DNA of 37,846 nucleotides from Draconibacterium orientale (GTDB taxonomy: Bacteria; Bacteroidota; Bacteroidia; Bacteroidales; FEN-979): positions 1 through 37,846 of the forward strand of contig DYSO01000009.1 in NCBI GenBank assembly GCA_020718225.1, written 5' to 3'. The notes beneath the pieces were generated by a model. The model did not search any database and was not told where the DNA came from. It saw nothing but the letters and a program-made list of their open reading frames with translations. The first letter of the stretch is position 1, and each line of letters starts with the position of its first letter. Positions 16,824 to 24,346 of the stretch are shown in pieces. The position numbers and the translations under genes were made by a program.

Positions 16824-16831
16824 TATTTTTG
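16824..16831 (+). promoter_or_regulatory. Candidate -7 box before prfA
   Basis: TATTTTTG matches TAnnTTTG and ends 21 nt before the prfA ATG, directly after the short repeat array. The surroundings are T-rich and no -33 TTG is visible, so this may be chance. Confidence 0.35.
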
Positions 16832-16852
16832 TTCTTTCATTGACCGAACCCT

Positions 16853-17926
16853 ATGTTAGATAAACTCGAAGCTATAAAACTCAAGTACGAGGACCTTCAG
16901 GTCCAGATGAACGACCCGTCGGTAATGACTGATATGAAGCGTTACATCAGGCTTAATAAAGATTATAAAGAGCTGCTGCCCATCATGGAAGCGTTTGAAA
17001 TTTACAAGCACATCCTGGCAAATATTGACAATGCAAAGGAGATCATCCACAATGAAAAGGATGAGGAATTCCGTAATATGGCAAAGGAAGAGTTGAATGG
17101 CTTTATAACTGAAAAAGAGAGGATTGAAGAGGAAATCCGGATGATGCTGATCCCCGCTGATCCGGAAGATGAAAAAAATGCAGTGGTCGAAATCCGTGCA
17201 GGGACCGGTGGCGATGAAGCCAGTATATTTGCCGGGGACCTCTTCCGGATGTACAGTAAATTTTGTGAAACAAAACGGTGGAAGATCGACCTTGTTGATT
17301 TCACAGAAGGGACGATGGGCGGTTTCAAGGAAATTATTTTCAATGTTACCGGGGATCATGTTTATGGCTTATTAAAATATGAATCGGGTGTTCACCGCGT
17401 ACAACGTGTACCTCAAACCGAAACCCAGGGACGGGTGCATACTTCAGCCGCCACCGTTGCCATTTTACCGGAAGCCGATGAATTCGATGTAGAGATTAAA
17501 CCGGCAGATGTGCGTAAGGATACTTTTTGTTCTTCCGGACCGGGCGGCCAATCTGTCAATACTACCTATTCCGCCATACGTCTGACGCATATCCCTTCTG
17601 GCATTGTTGTCTCCTGTCAGGATGAAAAATCACAGATCAAAAATTTTGACAAAGCAATGAAGGTTTTGCGCACACGATTATATGAACTGGAACATCAGAA
17701 ATATCTGGATGAAATCTCGAAAAAACGCAAGACCATGGTTTCAACAGGGGATCGTTCCGCGAAAATCCGTACTTACAATTACCCGCAGAGCAGGGTGACC
17801 GATCATCGAATCAATATGACGCTTTATAATTTACCGGTAGTTTTGGATGGCGAAGTACAACCCCTGATTGAGGCCCTGCAGTTAGCTGAAAATGCAGAAC
17901 GGTTGAAAGAGATGGGGAATAATTGA
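16853..17926 (+). CDS. prfA: Peptide chain release factor 1 (RF1)
   Basis: 357 residues. RF1 recognises UAA and UAG in the ribosomal A site and triggers peptidyl-tRNA hydrolysis. The catalytic GGQ is at residues 231-233 ([10 protein letters not shown]). The codon-recognition PxT motif reads PQT at 187-189 (RVPQTET) where E. coli has PAT, a normal variation for RF1; RF2 would have SPF there, so the assignment to RF1 is clear. The N-terminal helical domain (~1-110) and the acidic [15 protein letters not shown] segment near 118 are intact. The TGA stop codon (17924-17926) is itself the first bases of a five-unit GATTTAC array, and another array precedes the gene, so prfA is bracketed by same-orientation repeats. 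Confidence 0.97.
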   Translation: MLDKLEAIKLKYEDLQVQMNDPSVMTDMKRYIRLNKDYKELLPIMEAFEIYKHILANIDNAKEIIHNEKDEEFRNMAKEELNGFITEKERIEEEIRMMLIPADPEDEKNAVVEIRAGTGGDEASIFAGDLFRMYSKFCETKRWKIDLVDFTEGTMGGFKEIIFNVTGDHVYGLLKYESGVHRVQRVPQTETQGRVHTSAATVAILPEADEFDVEIKPADVRKDTFCSSGPGGQSVNTTYSAIRLTHIPSGIVVSCQDEKSQIKNFDKAMKVLRTRLYELEHQKYLDEISKKRKTMVSTGDRSAKIRTYNYPQSRVTDHRINMTLYNLPVVLDGEVQPLIEALQLAENAERLKEMGNN

Positions 17927-17959
17927 TTTACGATTTACGATTTACGATTTACGATTTAC
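17925..17959 (+). repeat. 7-bp tandem array of five perfect GATTTAC units, array B
   Basis: Five perfect copies of GATTTAC in a row. The first copy starts on the second base of the prfA stop codon, so gene and array share sequence. pyrF begins 41 nt after the array. Confidence 0.95.
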
Positions 17960-18000
17960 CCATGACCAATGATTAAATCCTGATACTTATTATTTTTTCT

Positions 18001-18849
18001 ATGAACCGTTCGGCGCTGATCCGTCTTATTTTTGAAAAAAAGTCCTTTTTATGTATTGGTTTGGATCCCGATTTATCAAAAATACCCGAGCACCTGCTCC
18101 AGGAGGAGGATCCCATATTTAGCTTTAATAAGCAAATTATTGATTCAACCCATGATCTGGCAATTGCTTACAAACCCAATTTTGCATTTTACGAAAGTGA
18201 AGGTGTCCGGGGTTGGAATAGTCTGGCCAAAACCATTCAGTATATTAACAGGAGTTATTCCGGAACGGTATTTTCAATTGCCGATGCAAAGCGTGGAGAT
18301 ATCGGAAATACATCCGGGCAATATGCCAGGGCTGTGTTTGATCCGGAATCGTCGGGGATGAATTTTGATGCGGTAACCGTTGCGCCTTACATGGGAGAAG
18401 ATTCCGTTAATCCCTTCCTTTCCTATCCTGAGAAGTGGATCATCGTTCTGGCGCTGACATCAAACAAAGGAGCCGCTGATTTTCAGTTTTTCGGTGATGG
18501 TTCGCACCGGCTTTTCGAACAGGTCCTTATGAAGTCGAAGGGATGGGGAAGCAATGAAAACATGATGTACGTGGTAGGCGCCACAAAGGCTGAGATGCTT
18601 GCTGATGTCCGCAAAATAGTGCCCGGTCATTTCCTGCTTGTTCCCGGTGTTGGGGCCCAGGGCGGAAGCCTACGGGAAGTGGCTAAATATGGATTAACCA
18701 AAGAGTGCGGGCTAATCGTCAATTCCTCCAGAAACATCATTTATGCTTCGCCGGGAGTTGATTTCGCTGATAAAGCAAGGGAGGAGGCTGGGAAAATTCA
18801 ACAAGAGATGCAATTGATTCTTGAAAACAGAGGTTTTAATCCACAATAG
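18001..18849 (+). CDS. pyrF: Orotidine 5'-phosphate decarboxylase PyrF
   Basis: Last step of de novo UMP synthesis: decarboxylates OMP. 282 residues, the longer subgroup of the family (E. coli about 245). N-terminal [15 protein letters not shown] carries the substrate-binding Asp; the catalytic Asp/Lys motif is [19 protein letters not shown] near residues 93-109, diagnostic of this subgroup; the phosphate-binding region includes [13 protein letters not shown] near 218 and [12 protein letters not shown] near 240. The ATG at 18001 is the only sensible start before [15 protein letters not shown]. Its last 14 nt overlap the end of ilvE on the opposite strand. No promoter was recognised between prfA and pyrF, so cotranscription is possible. 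Confidence 0.96.
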   Translation: MNRSALIRLIFEKKSFLCIGLDPDLSKIPEHLLQEEDPIFSFNKQIIDSTHDLAIAYKPNFAFYESEGVRGWNSLAKTIQYINRSYSGTVFSIADAKRGDIGNTSGQYARAVFDPESSGMNFDAVTVAPYMGEDSVNPFLSYPEKWIIVLALTSNKGAADFQFFGDGSHRLFEQVLMKSKGWGSNENMMYVVGATKAEMLADVRKIVPGHFLLVPGVGAQGGSLREVAKYGLTKECGLIVNSSRNIIYASPGVDFADKAREEAGKIQQEMQLILENRGFNPQ

Positions 18850-19855
18850 TAATCCACCCATGCGTATCGGGTTCAAGACCTTCCTGTATCCCTTTTAGTT
18901 TAAGGTATAATTTTGTTGAAACCGGTCCCGCCTTTCCATCTTTGCAGTAATTATAAACTTTACCGGTATCCCGGTCATGAATCTGGCAGATGGGTGAAAT
19001 CACAGCAGCAGTCCCACAAGCGCCAACTTCTTCAAAATCCGACAATTCTTCAACAGGAACATGGCGCCGTTCTACCTTCATCCCCATCTCTTCGGCTAAA
19101 ACACGCAATGACATATTGGTGATGGATGGCAGGATTGAACTGGAATCGGGTGTTACGTAAGTATTTCCTTTAATTCCAAAAAAATTGGCAGGGCCCGCTT
19201 CGTCGATGTATTTTTTTTCACGGGCATCAAGGAAAATACAAGAGGCATAACCATCCTGATGGGCCCGTTCCCCTGCCTTTAAGCTTGCAGCATAATTACC
19301 GCCGACCTTGATATGACCTGTGCCAAGCGGCGCTGCCCGGTCATAATCGCGTACGATCTGCATCTTCACCGGGCTGAAACCCTCTTTAAAATATGGTCCA
19401 ACCGGCCCGACAAATACCATGAACATATACTCCTTTGCCGCCTTTACCCCCACCTGGGCGCCGGTTCCGATCAGTAATGGCCGGATGTATAGAGAAGCGC
19501 CCTCGCCATAGGGCGGCACATACTTCAAATTCAGCTTCACCGTCTTCAGAACAATTTCACAAAACAAATCAACCGGCACTTCGGCCATCATGACGCCTTG
19601 TGCCGAACGGATCATCCGCTTTGCATTTTCTTCCATCCGGAATATCCTAATCTTTCCATCTGCCCCGGTAAATGCCTTCATCCCCTCAAAAGCTTCCTGT
19701 CCATAATGCAAGCATGTAGCAGCCATGTGCATGGTGATCGTTTCGGAATCTGAAATCTCTAACGCTCCCCATTTTCCATCCTTGAAATAACAGCGGACGT
19801 TGTAATCGGTTTTAAAGTAACCGAAAGGGAGATTTTTCCATTCTATTGGGTTCAT
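18836..19855 (-). CDS. ilvE: Branched-chain amino acid aminotransferase IlvE
   Basis: PLP enzyme that transfers the amino group between glutamate and the keto acids of leucine, isoleucine and valine. 339 residues, the longer eukaryote-like class IV subgroup. The PLP lysine is Lys183 in [16 protein letters not shown]. Other family marks: [13 protein letters not shown] near residue 51, [15 protein letters not shown] around 125, [10 protein letters not shown] near 217 and [12 protein letters not shown] near 282. The start at 19855 gives [19 protein letters not shown], as expected. It is a single-gene unit convergent with pyrF, overlapping it by 14 nt, and divergent from htpG across a 173-nt spacer. 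No convincing -7 box was found on its side of the spacer. Confidence 0.95.
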   Translation of the reverse strand: MNPIEWKNLPFGYFKTDYNVRCYFKDGKWGALEISDSETITMHMAATCLHYGQEAFEGMKAFTGADGKIRIFRMEENAKRMIRSAQGVMMAEVPVDLFCEIVLKTVKLNLKYVPPYGEGASLYIRPLLIGTGAQVGVKAAKEYMFMVFVGPVGPYFKEGFSPVKMQIVRDYDRAAPLGTGHIKVGGNYAASLKAGERAHQDGYASCIFLDAREKKYIDEAGPANFFGIKGNTYVTPDSSSILPSITNMSLRVLAEEMGMKVERRHVPVEELSDFEEVGACGTAAVISPICQIHDRDTGKVYNYCKDGKAGPVSTKLYLKLKGIQEGLEPDTHGWITIVD

Positions 19856-19977
19856 ATAGCAAAATTTTAGTTTATATTCCTGACGAAAATACCTTGTAAA
19901 ATTAGAAAATTTCTTTCATGCATGCGGAAAAGAAAAAAAAAAACACAATACTTGTCATTTTGGCAGATACCTGTTGT

Positions 19978-19993
19978 TGGCACCTGTTTTGAT
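19978..19993 (+). promoter_or_regulatory. Candidate -24/-12 (sigma-54-like) promoter before htpG
   Basis: TGGCACCTGTTTTGAT has the GG-N10-G spacing of sigma-54 promoters, with A instead of C in the -12 GC. It ends 35 nt before the htpG ATG. The grpE-dnaJ leader has TGGCAAGTTTTTTGTT at an equivalent distance, so the two chaperone units may share a regulator. A partial copy (TTGGCAGATACCTGTTG) lies just upstream. Confidence 0.4.
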
Positions 19994-20028
19994 AACCAAA
20001 AGCGACAAAAAAATAAAACCCATCAACT

Positions 20029-21936
20029 ATGCAAAAAGGTACAATTAACGTTCAGACCGAGAATATTTTTCCGATCATAAAGAAATTTCTTTATTCTGAA
20101 CATGAAATCTTCCTCCGTGAGTTAATTTCAAATGCTGTGGATGCAACGCAAAAACTGAAAACGCTTGCTGCCCTTGGTAAGTATAATGGCGATATGAGCG
20201 ACCTGACCATAGAGGTGACCCTCAATGCCAAGAAAAAAACAATCTCAGTCAAAGACAAAGGAATTGGTATGACTGCGGCAGAAGTGGATAAGTACATCAA
20301 CCAGATTGCCTTTTCCAGCGCTGAAGAATTTATCAAAAAATTTAAAACGAAGACCGAATCGGAAATGAATGCCATTATTGGCCATTTCGGGCTGGGATTT
20401 TATTCCAGTTTTATGGTCTCCAAAAAAGTGGAAATACTGACCAAAACGTATCAGACCAGAGGCGAAAACAAGGGTGTGCGGTGGGAGTGCGACGGAAGCC
20501 CTGATTATTCCATGGATGAATCCGATAAAACCGACCGGGGTACTGAGGTCATTCTTCACATCGCCGACGATTCAAAAGAGTACCTCGAAGAACACAGACT
20601 ACTGGAAATCCTCAAAAAGTATTGCAAATTCCTCCCTGTGCCCATCCGCTTCGGGAACGAAAAAGTCTGGGAAAAAGTGGAAGGGGAAAAAGACAAAGAT
20701 GGAAATGACAAGGAGGTTGAAATTGAAAAACCAAGGATTATCAACAACACAGATCCGCTCTGGAAGAAAAAACCCGTGGACCTTAAAGATGAGGATTATA
20801 AAAAGTTTTATCACGAACTTTACCCATTTACCTTTGAGGAACCCCTGTTTTGGATCCACCTGAATGTGGACTACCCTTTCAATCTGACCGGGATCCTCTA
20901 TTTCCCGAAAGTTAAAAGAAACCTTGAAGTTCAAAAAGATAAAATCCAACTTTACTGCAACCAGGTGTTTGTCACCGACTCCGTTGAGGGGATTGTTCCC
21001 GATTTTCTGACCCTCTTACACGGTGTTCTCGATTCGCCCGACATCCCGCTGAATGTTTCGAGGAGTTATTTACAAAGTGACCCGAATGTCAAAAAAATCT
21101 CCAACCACATTACAAAAAAAGTTGCCGATAAGTTAGAAACCCTCTTCAAAGATACACGCCCCGATTTTGAGTCAAAATGGGACGACATTAAAGTATTTAT
21201 TGAATATGGCATCATATCCCAACCTGATTTTTATGACCGGGCAAAAAAATTCTGCCTGTTAAAAAATGTCGATAAAAAATATTTCACCTTCGAAGAGTAT
21301 GAAAACCTGGTCAAGCCTGCTCAAAAAGATAAGGATGGGCAATTGATCTATTTATATGCTACCAATGAACAGGAACAATACGGTTTTATACAATCGGTAA
21401 AAGAACGGGGATATGACGTCCTGCTGATGGATGGAATTCTGGAATCCCATTTCATCAACACCCTCGAACAGAAATTAGAGAAGACCCGTTTTACGCGTGT
21501 TGATTCCGATACCATTGAAAAACTCATCAAAAAGGAGGAGGTTTTACCTTCTAAGCTGAACGAGGATCAGCAAAAATCAATCCGGGAAGTAATCGAAAAG
21601 CAAATCGATTCTAAAAAATTTACACTGGTCTTTGAAAGTCTGAGTGAAAAAGAATCACCTTTTCTGATCACCCAGAATGAATTCATGCGCCGGATGAAAG
21701 AGATGTCGGCGCTGGGTGGAGGCGGCTATAGTTTCATGGGCGAAATGCCGGAAAATTACAATTTGGTAGTCAATTCCAACAATCCCCTGATCGGACAACT
21801 GCTTCTCGAACCCGATGGCAGCAAACAGGCCGATATAATAAGACAACTGTTTGACCTTGCGCTCTTAGCACAAAATATGTTGAAAGGGAAAGAACTGGCT
21901 GAATTTATCAAACGGACCACCGGGTTGGTCGGTTAG
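20029..21936 (+). CDS. htpG: Molecular chaperone HtpG (Hsp90)
   Basis: ATP-dependent dimeric cytoplasmic chaperone. 635 residues, close to E. coli HtpG (624). The GHKL ATP-binding domain holds the N-box LISNAVDATQKLKTL near residue 33, DKGIGMTAAEV near 78, and the lid-associated GHFGLGFYSSFMVS near 117. The middle domain includes PLWKKKPVDLKDEDYKKFYHEL and LNVSRSYLQSDPNVKKI near 342, which contacts the ATP gamma phosphate. The C-terminal dimerisation domain begins around residue 500 and is shorter than in Hsp90s of eukaryotes, with no MEEVD. It stands as its own unit with a possible stress promoter; lemA follows after 85 nt. Confidence 0.97.
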   Translation: MQKGTINVQTENIFPIIKKFLYSEHEIFLRELISNAVDATQKLKTLAALGKYNGDMSDLTIEVTLNAKKKTISVKDKGIGMTAAEVDKYINQIAFSSAEEFIKKFKTKTESEMNAIIGHFGLGFYSSFMVSKKVEILTKTYQTRGENKGVRWECDGSPDYSMDESDKTDRGTEVILHIADDSKEYLEEHRLLEILKKYCKFLPVPIRFGNEKVWEKVEGEKDKDGNDKEVEIEKPRIINNTDPLWKKKPVDLKDEDYKKFYHELYPFTFEEPLFWIHLNVDYPFNLTGILYFPKVKRNLEVQKDKIQLYCNQVFVTDSVEGIVPDFLTLLHGVLDSPDIPLNVSRSYLQSDPNVKKISNHITKKVADKLETLFKDTRPDFESKWDDIKVFIEYGIISQPDFYDRAKKFCLLKNVDKKYFTFEEYENLVKPAQKDKDGQLIYLYATNEQEQYGFIQSVKERGYDVLLMDGILESHFINTLEQKLEKTRFTRVDSDTIEKLIKKEEVLPSKLNEDQQKSIREVIEKQIDSKKFTLVFESLSEKESPFLITQNEFMRRMKEMSALGGGGYSFMGEMPENYNLVVNSNNPLIGQLLLEPDGSKQADIIRQLFDLALLAQNMLKGKELAEFIKRTTGLVG

Positions 21937-21963
21937 TGGGTGAGGATGAAAGCCGGAAAAATA

Positions 21964-21996
21964 TTGACAATGTTAATCTAATTATTTGTAATTTAG
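21964..21996 (+). promoter_or_regulatory. Weak candidate promoter for lemA
   Basis: TTGACA starts at 21964 and TAATTTAG at 21989-21996, one base from TAnnTTTG, with a 22-nt gap between TTG and the box. It lies 26 nt before the lemA ATG. Weak. Confidence 0.3.
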
Positions 21997-22021
21997 CGAA
22001 ATTAACCAAAACCACAAAACC

Positions 22022-22618
22022 ATGAAGATCAGTAAAGGTTGGATCATTTTGATCCTCGTCGTTGCATTCATATTCCTTCTTTTTTCCTGGGGAACCGGCA
22101 TTTATAACAAACTTGTCAGTCAGGAGGAAGGGGTTAACCAGGCATGGGCCAATGTTGAGAATGTATATCAGCGCAGGCTCGACCTCATTCCCAATCTGGT
22201 AAATACCGTAAAAGGGGTTGCCAATTTTGAACAAAGCACCCTGACCGCAGTCATTGAGGCCCGTGCCAAAGCGACAAGTGTCCAGATAAATCCTAAAAAC
22301 CTCGATGAAGGCTCCTTGCAAAAATTCCAGGAAGCACAAAACGGCGTAAGTTCCGCATTAGGTAGATTAATGGTGGTTGTAGAACAGTATCCTCAGCTTA
22401 AAGCAACCCAGAATTTTTCGGAATTACAGGCCCAACTCGAAGGCACTGAAAACAGGATTACTGTTGAGCGGATGAAGTTTAACGAGTCAGCCAAATCTTA
22501 TAATACCTATCTGCGACGCTTCCCGACGAACATTCTTGCCGGAGTATTCAGTTTCCAGAAAAAGGCATATTTCGATGCTGATAAAGGTGCAGAAAAAGCG
22601 CCTCAAGTTCAATTTTAA
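22022..22618 (+). CDS. LemA family protein
   Basis: 198-residue membrane-anchored protein. One N-terminal transmembrane helix (residues ~7-25, IILILVVAFIFLLFSWG) is followed by a long helical domain with the family marks YNKLVSQEEGVNQAWANVENVYQRRLDLIPNLVNTVKG and YNTYLRRFPTNILAGVFSFQKKAYFDAD. LemA proteins have an N-out orientation in general, and their molecular role is not settled. In many bacteria lemA precedes TPM-domain genes, as it does here with two of them, so the three products probably act together at the membrane. The start at 22022 (MKISKGW) gives a positively charged tail before the helix. Confidence 0.95.
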   Translation: MKISKGWIILILVVAFIFLLFSWGTGIYNKLVSQEEGVNQAWANVENVYQRRLDLIPNLVNTVKGVANFEQSTLTAVIEARAKATSVQINPKNLDEGSLQKFQEAQNGVSSALGRLMVVVEQYPQLKATQNFSELQAQLEGTENRITVERMKFNESAKSYNTYLRRFPTNILAGVFSFQKKAYFDADKGAEKAPQVQF

Positions 22619-22639
22619 TCCGTAATACCATTTCCAACC

Positions 22640-23086
22640 ATGGGTTCAACAGCCAGGGATTTCTTCTCACCACAGGAACAGGAAGAGATCAAGGATGCCA
22701 TAATGAGTGCAGAACTCGACACTTCCGGCGAGATCAGGGTCCATATTGAAAATTCCTGCTCAGGCGATGTCATGGACAGGGCTGCATTTCTTTTCAAACA
22801 CCTTGGCATGAATAAAACTGCTTTACGCAATGGGGTATTGATATATCTTGCCGTAAAAAACAGAAGGTTTGCAATTATCGGCGATCAGGGGATCAACGCG
22901 GTTGTACCGGAAAATTTCTGGGATAACATCAAGTCTGATATGCTGGCTTGTTTCCGTAAGAACCAGTTTACAGAAGGACTGGTAAAGGCAATCGTCAATT
23001 CGGGGGAACACCTGAAAAAGCATTTTCCCAGGGCGAAAAGCGACAGCAATGAACTGTCGGATGAAATATCGTTCGGAAAAGAGTGA
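22640..23086 (+). CDS. TPM domain protein (soluble)
   Basis: 148-residue protein made almost wholly of a TPM domain: FFSPQEQEEIKDAIMSAELDTSGEIRVHIEN at the start, GVLIYLAVKNRRFAIIGDQGINAVVPENFWDNI in the middle. TPM domains have been described as acid-phosphatase-like in plants and as assembly factors elsewhere; the reaction here is unknown. There is no signal peptide or membrane segment, so it should face the cytoplasm, in contrast with the exported TPM protein encoded next. It lies 21 nt after lemA and 24 nt before the next gene, within one operon. Confidence 0.9.
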   Translation: MGSTARDFFSPQEQEEIKDAIMSAELDTSGEIRVHIENSCSGDVMDRAAFLFKHLGMNKTALRNGVLIYLAVKNRRFAIIGDQGINAVVPENFWDNIKSDMLACFRKNQFTEGLVKAIVNSGEHLKKHFPRAKSDSNELSDEISFGKE

Positions 23087-23110
23087 CAAGTGACCATTAT
23101 AAACAAGGAA

Positions 23111-23926
23111 ATGAAAAAGAGATTTATTCAAAGTACAGGTGTTATTCTGTTTTTCTTTATTATCCTGACCTCCCTGGAAGCACAGGATTTACCTGTCCGT
23201 CCTGAGCCCCCGCGACTTGTCAATGATTTTGCCGGAATTCTTACGGCAGAAGAACAGCAGCGATTGGAGTCAAAACTTGTTGCTTTCAATGATTCTACCT
23301 CTACCCAACTCCTGGTCGTTATCGTGAAATCGTTAAATGGTTATGACAAGAACGATTTTGCTTATCGCATTGGTCAAAGTTGGGGGGCAGGGCAAAAGGG
23401 AAAAAACAACGGTGCGGTCATCCTTGTCAAGCCAAAATATCCAAACGAAAAAGGAGAGGCAAGTATTCAAACCGGATACGGACTGGAAGGGGCCATACCG
23501 GATGCGTTGGCAAAACGCATTGTTGAAAACGAGATGATTCCCAATTTCAGGGAAGAGAATTATTACAAAGGGATTGACGCTGCAACATCAACAATGATGT
23601 CGTTGGTCAAGGGTGAATTTACGGCAGACCAATACGCCAAACGGGCCAAAAACAAATCAACCCCCTGGGCCCTGGTTATTCCACTGATTATTTTAGTCGT
23701 TGTTTTTTCCATGATCCGTGGGAGCAGAAACAATGTTCATTCGGTTGGGAAACATTTACCCTTTTGGACGGCTCTCTGGATGTTAGGCTCCATGGGAGGA
23801 GGAGGCAGGGGAAGTTGGAGCGATTTTTCGTCCGGATCCGGTTCCGGTGGATTTGGAGGTGGCAGTAGTTTTGGCGGTTTCGGTGGCGGAAGTTTTGGCG
23901 GTGGCGGCGCCGGGGGAAGCTGGTAA
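23111..23926 (+). CDS. Exported TPM domain protein with Gly-rich tail (YgcG-like)
   Basis: 271 residues from the ATG at 23111 (MKKRFIQ), preceded by AAGGA; a GTG at 23090 would put acidic and polar residues before the signal peptide and is less likely. Signal peptide ~1-25 (FFFIILTSLEAQ), TPM domain ~35-165 (VNDFAGILTAEEQQRLESKL, GAVILVKPKYPNEKGEASIQTGYGLEGAIPD), one transmembrane helix ~187-205 (WALVIPLIILVVVFSMI), and a long Gly/Ser/Phe-rich tail ending GGGGAGGSW, typical of this family. The TPM domain would be periplasmic and the tail cytoplasmic. Third gene of the lemA operon. A 15-unit 7-bp repeat array starts 4 nt after its stop. Confidence 0.92.
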   Translation: MKKRFIQSTGVILFFFIILTSLEAQDLPVRPEPPRLVNDFAGILTAEEQQRLESKLVAFNDSTSTQLLVVIVKSLNGYDKNDFAYRIGQSWGAGQKGKNNGAVILVKPKYPNEKGEASIQTGYGLEGAIPDALAKRIVENEMIPNFREENYYKGIDAATSTMMSLVKGEFTADQYAKRAKNKSTPWALVIPLIILVVVFSMIRGSRNNVHSVGKHLPFWTALWMLGSMGGGGRGSWSDFSSGSGSGGFGGGSSFGGFGGGSFGGGGAGGSW

Positions 23927-23930
23927 AGAA

Positions 23931-24035
23931 ATACGATATACGATATACGATATACGATTTACGATTTACGATTTACGATTTACGATATACGATTTACGAT
24001 ATACGATTTACGATTTACGATTTACGATTTACGAT
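23931..24035 (+). repeat. 7-bp tandem array of 15 units [A/T]TACGAT, array C
   Basis: Exactly 15 contiguous units over 105 bp with no imperfection other than the first base. The order of first bases is A A A A T T T T A T A T T T T. On the plus strand no frame contains a stop (the unit is coprime with 3 and every frame yields the same heptapeptide pattern R-F-T-I-Y-D-L); on the minus strand the TTACGAT units give TAA stops. It starts 4 nt after a stop codon and ends one base before a TTG that can start the DUF4492 gene. Confidence 0.97.
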
Positions 24036-24248
24036 TTGAATATTATTAGGCGTATTTGGATGTTTTACTATGAGGGGTTTCGTGGGATGACTGTCGGGAA
24101 ACAACTCTGGCTCATTATTTTGATCAAATTATTTGTCCTGTTTTTCATTCTCCGTCTCTTCTTTTTCCCAAATTTTCTGAAATCGAAATTCGATAACGAC
24201 CAGGACCGCGGAAACTACGTTAGGGAACAGCTTATCCGGCGGAAATGA
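24036..24248 (+). CDS. DUF4492 protein, small membrane protein upstream of cytochrome bd genes
   Basis: About 70 residues. The TTG at 24036 gives MNIIRRIWMFYYEGFRGMTVGKQLW, which fits the family better than the ATG at 24060 (MFYYEGF) because the basic-aromatic stretch before FYYEGF is usually present; ATG 24060 remains the safe alternative. One transmembrane helix (about residues 24-44, LWLIILIKLFVLFFILRLFFF), then PNFLKSKFDNDQDRGNYVREQLIRRK facing the cytoplasm or periplasm. DUF4492 genes are typically found just before cydA in Bacteroidota and some Campylobacterota, so it probably helps assemble or stabilise the oxidase. The upstream frame is open back through the repeat array, but that extension is not protein-like. 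Confidence 0.88.
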   Translation: MNIIRRIWMFYYEGFRGMTVGKQLWLIILIKLFVLFFILRLFFFPNFLKSKFDNDQDRGNYVREQLIRRK

Positions 24249-24271
24249 CATTTAGGTAAAAAAATATTGAA

Positions 24272-24305
24272 TTGTTTTTTCAATCAAAATAAATTCATAT
24301 TTTTG
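24272..24305 (+). promoter_or_regulatory. Candidate promoter for cydAB with an adjoining inverted repeat
   Basis: TATTTTTG at 24298-24305 matches the -7 consensus and a TTG lies at 24272-24274 (23-nt spacer, slightly long). The box lies 41 nt before the cydA ATG. A perfect inverted repeat, ATTGAA (24266-24271) and TTCAAT (24279-24284), straddles the -33 region and could be a repressor or activator site. Confidence 0.45.
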
Positions 24306-24346
24306 ACCTTCAGTTTTCATTAAAAACAGTCATTAATTCTTAACCT

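Noticed and set aside
19860-19870. -7 box for ilvE on the minus strand (TAAAATTTTG)
   Set aside because: The spacing is two bases too long for TAnnTTTG and it lies too close to the start codon.
23931-24035. CRISPR array
   Set aside because: Units are 7 bp and contiguous, with no spacers and no cas genes nearby.
23847-24248. 133-codon ORF running through the 15-unit repeat
   Set aside because: Its first part lies inside the YgcG-like gene in another frame and the middle is only translated repeat; the real gene is the DUF4492 part from about 24036.
24266-24284. FNR/CRP-type site before cydA
   Set aside because: The TTGA and TCAA halves are not at the spacing of the FNR consensus (TTGAT-N4-ATCAA); only a simple inverted repeat is supported.
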